Positions 6,128-8,733 of a stretch of 8,733 bases of DNA are shown piece after piece (position 1 is the first letter of the stretch; every line of letters starts with the position of its first letter). Source of the stretch: Gammaproteobacteria bacterium (GTDB taxonomy: Bacteria > Pseudomonadota > Gammaproteobacteria > UBA9214). Where the stretch lies: the NCBI GenBank assembly GCA_029859555.1, contig JAOUCV010000076.1, positions 1 to 8,733 on the forward strand. Direction: 5' to 3'. The translations under genes and the position numbers were made by a program. The notes under the pieces were generated by a model, which saw nothing but the letters and a program-made list of their open reading frames with translations, was not told the origin of the DNA and ran no database searches.

Positions 6128-6425
6128 CGTTATTCTCCTCGTTCAGGTTAGCTAGCGGGAGGGATCGGCAGTGTTGCAGTAGCCTTTATATGCGGGACTG
6201 TTTTGTAGCATCCCTCACGCTGTATCGTGGACACTACAATAGATGCGGTTCAAAAACAACATTTATAATGTGTAAATAGCAAGTCTCTGACTGTACAACT
6301 ATTATCGCCAACTTTTGTGTTGTAAATAAGCAACACGGAAAGCTTGACGAGTGTAACTAGCGGTTTTTACGGGGGTTGCTGTGGCTTGCTGCCGGCTAAC
6401 GCTGCAGCTGGCACAGGAGAGGGCT
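6128..6425. other. 298-base spacer upstream of the FadL-family gene
   Basis: No gene was found between the FadL-family start and the regA stop. The spacer holds the repeat cluster at 6259-6336, a TTGTAG/CTACAA pair with a 25-base loop (6203-6208 and 6234-6239), and a T-less hairpin just after regA (6379-6416). A convincing sigma-70 or sigma-54 promoter for the FadL gene was not found, although it must lie here. Confidence 0.5.
6259..6336. repeat. Inverted and direct repeats upstream of the FadL-family gene
   Basis: Three elements: ACATT-TAT-AATGT (6259-6271), GTGTTG-N8-CAACAC (6317-6336), and a direct repeat TGTAAATAGCAA (6271-6282) with TGTAAATAAGCAA (6321-6333). The direct copies start exactly 50 bases apart, close to five helical turns, so bound proteins would sit on nearly the same face. 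The place, 130-210 bases before the start codon, suits an operator region. Confidence 0.45.
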
Positions 6426-6980
6426 TTATTCCTTGACCGGGCGTTTCGCCAGTTTGCGTTGCAGTGTGCGGCGGTGCATGTTCAGGGCGCGGGCGGCGGC
6501 AGAGATATTGCCTTTGTGTTCAGAGAGAACTTTTTGCAGGTGTTCCCATTCGAGCCGTTTAACGGACAGTGGTTGTTCAGACGGTTCCACGGAGGCGTCA
6601 CCTTCGTCGCGGTGCAGGGCGGCAACGACTTCATCTGCGGTGGCCGGTTTCGTCAGGTAATGCACGGCCCCCAGCTTGATCGATTCCACAGCTGTGGTCA
6701 CGCTGGCGAAACCGGTAAGCATGACGATGCGGGTGTTGTCATCCAGTTCGGCCAGTTGCTTGACCAGTTGCAGGCCCGATTCGGCGCCGATGCGCAGGTC
6801 AACCACTGCGTATTCAGGCTCGATATCCCTGGCGAGTTGCAGGGCGGTCGCGAGGTTATGCGCACTGGAGACGGCATAATTGCGTTTCCTCAGGGCATCG
6901 CTGAGCACCTCGCAGTAGATCTCGTCGTCATCCACCAGTAGCAGCACCGGGTTTTCGTTGGGTGTGTCTTCGTTGCTCAT
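6426..6980 (-). CDS. regA: RegA/PrrA/ActR/RoxR-family redox response regulator
   Basis: A 184-residue two-domain response regulator, the usual size for RegA. The receiver domain (about 11-122) has acidic residues DDD at 17-19, phospho-acceptor Asp61 in VVDLRIG, Thr89 in MLTGFAS and Lys111 in LTKP. A short linker leads to a Fis-type helix-turn-helix (about 145-181), GNISAAARALNMHRRTLQRKLAKR, nearly identical to the highly conserved DNA-binding end of RegA/PrrA. The known role is global control by redox state: respiration, terminal oxidases, carbon or nitrogen metabolism. The start at 6980 is chosen from an AGGAA Shine-Dalgarno six bases upstream; a longer open frame to 7055 would run into the REPIN-like repeat. 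The cognate kinase gene lies 135 bases upstream. The alternative symbol roxR fits equally well for a gammaproteobacterium. Confidence 0.94.
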   Translation of the reverse strand: MSNEDTPNENPVLLLVDDDEIYCEVLSDALRKRNYAVSSAHNLATALQLARDIEPEYAVVDLRIGAESGLQLVKQLAELDDNTRIVMLTGFASVTTAVESIKLGAVHYLTKPATADEVVAALHRDEGDASVEPSEQPLSVKRLEWEHLQKVLSEHKGNISAAARALNMHRRTLQRKLAKRPVKE

Positions 6981-7041
6981 GTGTTTTTCCTGTAAAACCA
7001 GCTTGTAGATGCAGATCGAATCCACGCGATGTTCAATGCTA

Positions 7042-7107
7042 AATCGCGTTTGCAAAGCACTCCTGCGACAGTCGATACGACTGCAGGAGCGGATCTCGTG
7101 CGCGATT
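7042..7107. repeat. REPIN-like pair of inverted REP units between regB and regA
   Basis: Two 25-base units of the form GCAGGAG-N11-CGCGATT in opposite orientation: minus strand 7066-7042 and plus strand 7083-7107. The 16 bases between them, with the unit edges, form CTCCTG-cga-CAGTCG-ATA-CGACTG-CAGGAG (7060-7089), so the whole 66 bases can fold as one long hairpin. Another CGCGAT at 7025-7030 can pair with ATCGCG at 7043-7048, and GCGC-N7-GCGC (7100-7114) reaches the regB stop. The pattern resembles the GTAGGAGCGG...CGCGA repeats common in gammaproteobacteria. It may stabilise or attenuate the shared transcript. Confidence 0.7.
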
Positions 7108-7115
7108 GATGCGCT

Positions 7116-8420
7116 TTACAGACCTGGCGCATCCTGCAAGATAACCTCTGTAAGCAAAGGCAGCGTGATTCGCAAAGTCGTACCATTAGCTTCCCTGTTG
7201 CTGATGGACAATTTTCCACCGAGACGCTGAATGGTTGCCTGCGCCAGGAACAGCCCTACACCCAGTCCCTCGTCTTTGGTGGTCACAGGTGTTTTGCCGA
7301 GCTGATTGTAGATTTCGGCACTAAGCCCCGGCCCGCGATCAGAAACTTCCAGATTAAGTACCTCGTTACTCCAGTCAGCCTGAAGATAAACGTCATCCGG
7401 CGATGCGTCTGCGGCATTATTCAAAATGTTTATCAGGGCCTGGCTGAGTGTGCGTTCTGCGAGGATGTGTGCGGCAACTGCCGGGCTGTTGATGGCTGCA
7501 TCGAGTTTGATGTTCGGGCGTTGTTCACGCCATTCAGTAATTACATGGTCGAGATAATCTTTAACGGGCATGCGATGGCCGGCTTCTGCACGCTCCGCTC
7601 CGGCAGACACGGAGATAACGGAGAGGGTTTCCTTGCAGCGGCTGATTTGTTCACGCAGGATGCCGAGTTTCCGGTGCAGGTCGCTGTAATCCGGGTTGCT
7701 GTACTCCTGTTCCAGTTCTGCGGTCAGGATGGCCATGGTTCCCAGCGGTGTACCCAGTTCATGCGCTGCGCCGGTCGCCAGTGTGCCCAGCGCAATCAGG
7801 CGTTCGTTCTGCAGTGCCTGTTCGCGCGCTTCAGCCAGTTTACGATCCCGCTCCCGCAGACTGTGGGCCATGCCGACAATGATGACGGCAACAAAACCGG
7901 CGCTCATTACAAACCCCAGCCACATGCCGAGTATATGCATCCGGAACCCGCTTTCGTGGTGCGCATGACCGGAGTCGCTGCCAATCGGTATGGCAAAGAA
8001 CAGCAGCGCAGAGTAGCAGGCCACGGTGATGCCGGCCATGATCCAGGTGTGGGTGCGGGGCAGAATGGTCGCGGCAATGATCAGGGGCAGCAGGTAGAAC
8101 CAGACAAAAGGATTGGCTGCACCGCCGGTAAAGTAAAACAGGCTGGTGATGCCGGCAATGTCCAGTAGCAACTGTATAAATATTTCTGTGTTACTGATGA
8201 GAGCTGACGCCTGCAGGCGCAGCCATGTCAGGATGTTGAGTCCGGCCAGCAGACCCAGGGTGACAATAATCGGGAAGGCGGGGATGCCGGTAGTAAAAAA
8301 TTCATTGGCGATGGCGACGCCGGCACCGACACCGGTAACAGTGATGTTGCGCAGCAGAAACAGCCGCCACAGGATTCTGCGGGCTATTTCATCGAAGGGG
8401 GTATCATGTGTCTGCGGCAT
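7116..8420 (-). CDS. regB: RegB/PrrB/ActS/RoxS-family redox sensor histidine kinase
   Basis: A 434-residue membrane kinase of the RegB family, which senses the quinone pool and redox state and phosphorylates RegA. The first 186 residues hold about six membrane segments. Between the third and fourth lies GGAANPF (99-105), matching the family's ubiquinone-binding heptapeptide GGxxNPF. The H-box is AAHELGTPLGT (218-228), with phospho-accepting His220. Cys262 in LREQISRCKETL is at the place of the redox-active cysteine of RegB. The ATP site has ILNNAADAS (332-340), DRGPGL (361-366) and GLGVGL (385-390). An unusual His-rich stretch, GHAHHESGFRMH (151-162), lies between membrane segments five and six. 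The Shine-Dalgarno is poor (GGAG only two bases from the ATG), but no better in-frame start was seen. It is followed by the REPIN-like repeat and then regA. Confidence 0.94.
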   Translation of the reverse strand: MPQTHDTPFDEIARRILWRLFLLRNITVTGVGAGVAIANEFFTTGIPAFPIIVTLGLLAGLNILTWLRLQASALISNTEIFIQLLLDIAGITSLFYFTGGAANPFVWFYLLPLIIAATILPRTHTWIMAGITVACYSALLFFAIPIGSDSGHAHHESGFRMHILGMWLGFVMSAGFVAVIIVGMAHSLRERDRKLAEAREQALQNERLIALGTLATGAAHELGTPLGTMAILTAELEQEYSNPDYSDLHRKLGILREQISRCKETLSVISVSAGAERAEAGHRMPVKDYLDHVITEWREQRPNIKLDAAINSPAVAAHILAERTLSQALINILNNAADASPDDVYLQADWSNEVLNLEVSDRGPGLSAEIYNQLGKTPVTTKDEGLGVGLFLAQATIQRLGGKLSISNREANGTTLRITLPLLTEVILQDAPGL

Positions 8421-8479
8421 TGCTCCATGATGCTATGACTGCGTCTTAGCGGCAAGCTGCGCCCGGAAATGTGCCAGGG

Positions 8480-8496
8480 TGCGACAATGTGTCGCA
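8480..8496. promoter_or_regulatory. Candidate RegA/RegR-type DNA box
   Basis: TGCGACA-ATG-TGTCGCA, a perfect 7-bp inverted repeat with a 3-base centre, in the 205-base divergent spacer between regB and the exported-protein gene. The inner 15 bases (8481-8495) fit the remembered RegR box GNGRCRTTNNGNCGC at all but one fixed position. On the plus strand it is followed by TTCTTTTTTG, so it could instead act as a weak terminator for plus-strand transcripts. I favour the operator because no plus-strand gene precedes it. Confidence 0.5.
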
Positions 8497-8568
8497 TTCT
8501 TTTTTGTTGCTGCCTTCGTTAGCATCCGCGGTAAATACAGCCTGTGCGGGTTGAAATCCTGCAGGGGA

Positions 8569-8577
8569 TTTATAGCA
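8569..8577 (-). promoter_or_regulatory. Candidate extended -10 promoter of regB
   Basis: On the minus strand TGCTATAAA: a TGn extension with TATAAA (5 of 6). No good -35 is seen. Transcription would start near 8562, leaving a leader of about 140 bases that contains the palindrome at 8480-8496. Confidence 0.35.
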
Positions 8578-8625
8578 CCTTGATGCTGAGTGCTATTCCA
8601 GCTAAAAATAAAAAGGATATAACCC

Positions 8626-8733
8626 ATGCGCCATCCAACTGGTCTTTTACTGTTGGCTCTTTGTTTTTCTACCCTGACTGCCAACGCTGCCGATGAACAT
8701 GCCGGCCACCATTCCAGCGAGCACAATCATATC
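8626..8733 (+). CDS. Exported protein with His-rich N-terminus (cut by window end)
   Basis: The first 36 codons of a gene that runs off the right edge. The product begins with a clear Sec signal peptide (Arg2, hydrophobic core 6-18, cleavage likely after ANA at 20-22). The mature start, ADEHAGHHSSEHNHI, has five histidines among its first fourteen residues. An AAGGA Shine-Dalgarno (8613-8617) lies eight bases before the ATG. The family cannot be named from so little. A metal-handling periplasmic protein or an outer-membrane beta-barrel with a His-rich leader are both possible. It is divergent from regB and shares its control region, so it may answer to the same redox system. Confidence 0.7.
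   Translation, partial: MRHPTGLLLLALCFSTLTANAADEHAGHHSSEHNHI

Noticed and set aside
6285..6315. Sigma-54-like TTGGC-N8-TTGT on the minus strand upstream of the FadL gene
   Set aside because: The essential GG-N10-GC spacing is not met; the -12 element reads TG instead of GC.
6379..6416. Hairpin CTGTG/GCTGC...GCAGC/CACAG just after the regA stop as a terminator
   Set aside because: No T-tract follows on the minus strand and the stem is interrupted by unpaired bases. It may help transcript stability but is not an intrinsic terminator.
6381..6941. A 186-codon open frame on the plus strand
   Set aside because: It is antisense to the regA gene, which has all receiver and helix-turn-helix motifs. 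It is a by-product of codon bias on the other strand.
6981..7055. A 25-codon N-terminal extension of RegA
   Set aside because: It would begin within the REPIN-like repeat, and the ATG at 6980 has a well-spaced AGGAA. Known RegA proteins are about 180 residues.
7467..8168. A 233-codon open frame on the plus strand
   Set aside because: It lies wholly antisense to regB, whose kinase motifs are intact. The translation is low in complexity with many Cys/Gly/His residues and matches no family I know.
1..8733. CRISPR array, tRNA, rRNA, insertion sequence or phage genes
   Set aside because: No regularly spaced repeats, cloverleaf sequences, transposase motifs or phage proteins were seen. Apart from the REPIN-like repeat the window looks like stable chromosomal DNA.

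Overview
The window reads as chromosomal DNA of a sulfur-oxidising, chemolithotrophic proteobacterium. It is most likely a gammaproteobacterium, because it combines a periplasmic Sox thiosulfate-oxidation operon, a BepA-type protease next to a TusA-type sulfur carrier, and a RegB/RegA (RoxS/RoxR, PrrB/PrrA) redox two-component system. All calls come from reading the sequence and remembered family motifs; no database search was made.

Left part (1-2780, minus strand): a five-gene operon read right to left. It holds a small lipoprotein resembling the SoxAX-binding protein SoxK, then soxX, soxY, soxZ and soxA. The gaps are 48-65 bases and every gene has a good Shine-Dalgarno. A strong promoter (perfect TTGACA, extended -10) lies upstream near 2700, and an intrinsic terminator follows soxA at 29-56. 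SoxA carries only one CxxCH, so together with SoxX and the SoxK-like protein this looks like the mono-heme, three-subunit SoxAXK type. SoxAX(K) would join thiosulfate oxidatively to the C-terminal cysteine of SoxY, which is held by SoxZ. SoxB and SoxCD are not in the window.

Middle (2780-4724): a BepA-like periplasmic M48 metalloprotease with TPR repeats (minus) lies head to head with a TusA-like sulfurtransferase (plus) across a 200-base divergent spacer. A near-perfect bidirectional terminator (17-bp arms) separates tusA from the convergent next gene.

Right part (4787-8733): a FadL/OmpP1 outer-membrane channel (minus) with a C8 tract; a 298-base spacer with inverted and direct repeats; a RegA-like response regulator and RegB-like redox sensor kinase (both minus), separated by a REPIN-like pair of inverted repeats; and a divergent gene (plus), cut by the window edge, for an exported protein with a His-rich N-terminus. 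The spacer before it holds a perfect inverted repeat that closely fits the remembered RegA/RegR-type DNA box.

Most genes belong to known families. The points worth a second look are the lipid-anchored SoxK-like protein with mono-heme SoxA, the REPIN inside the regBA operon, the candidate RegA box, and the homopolymer tracts in the FadL gene.
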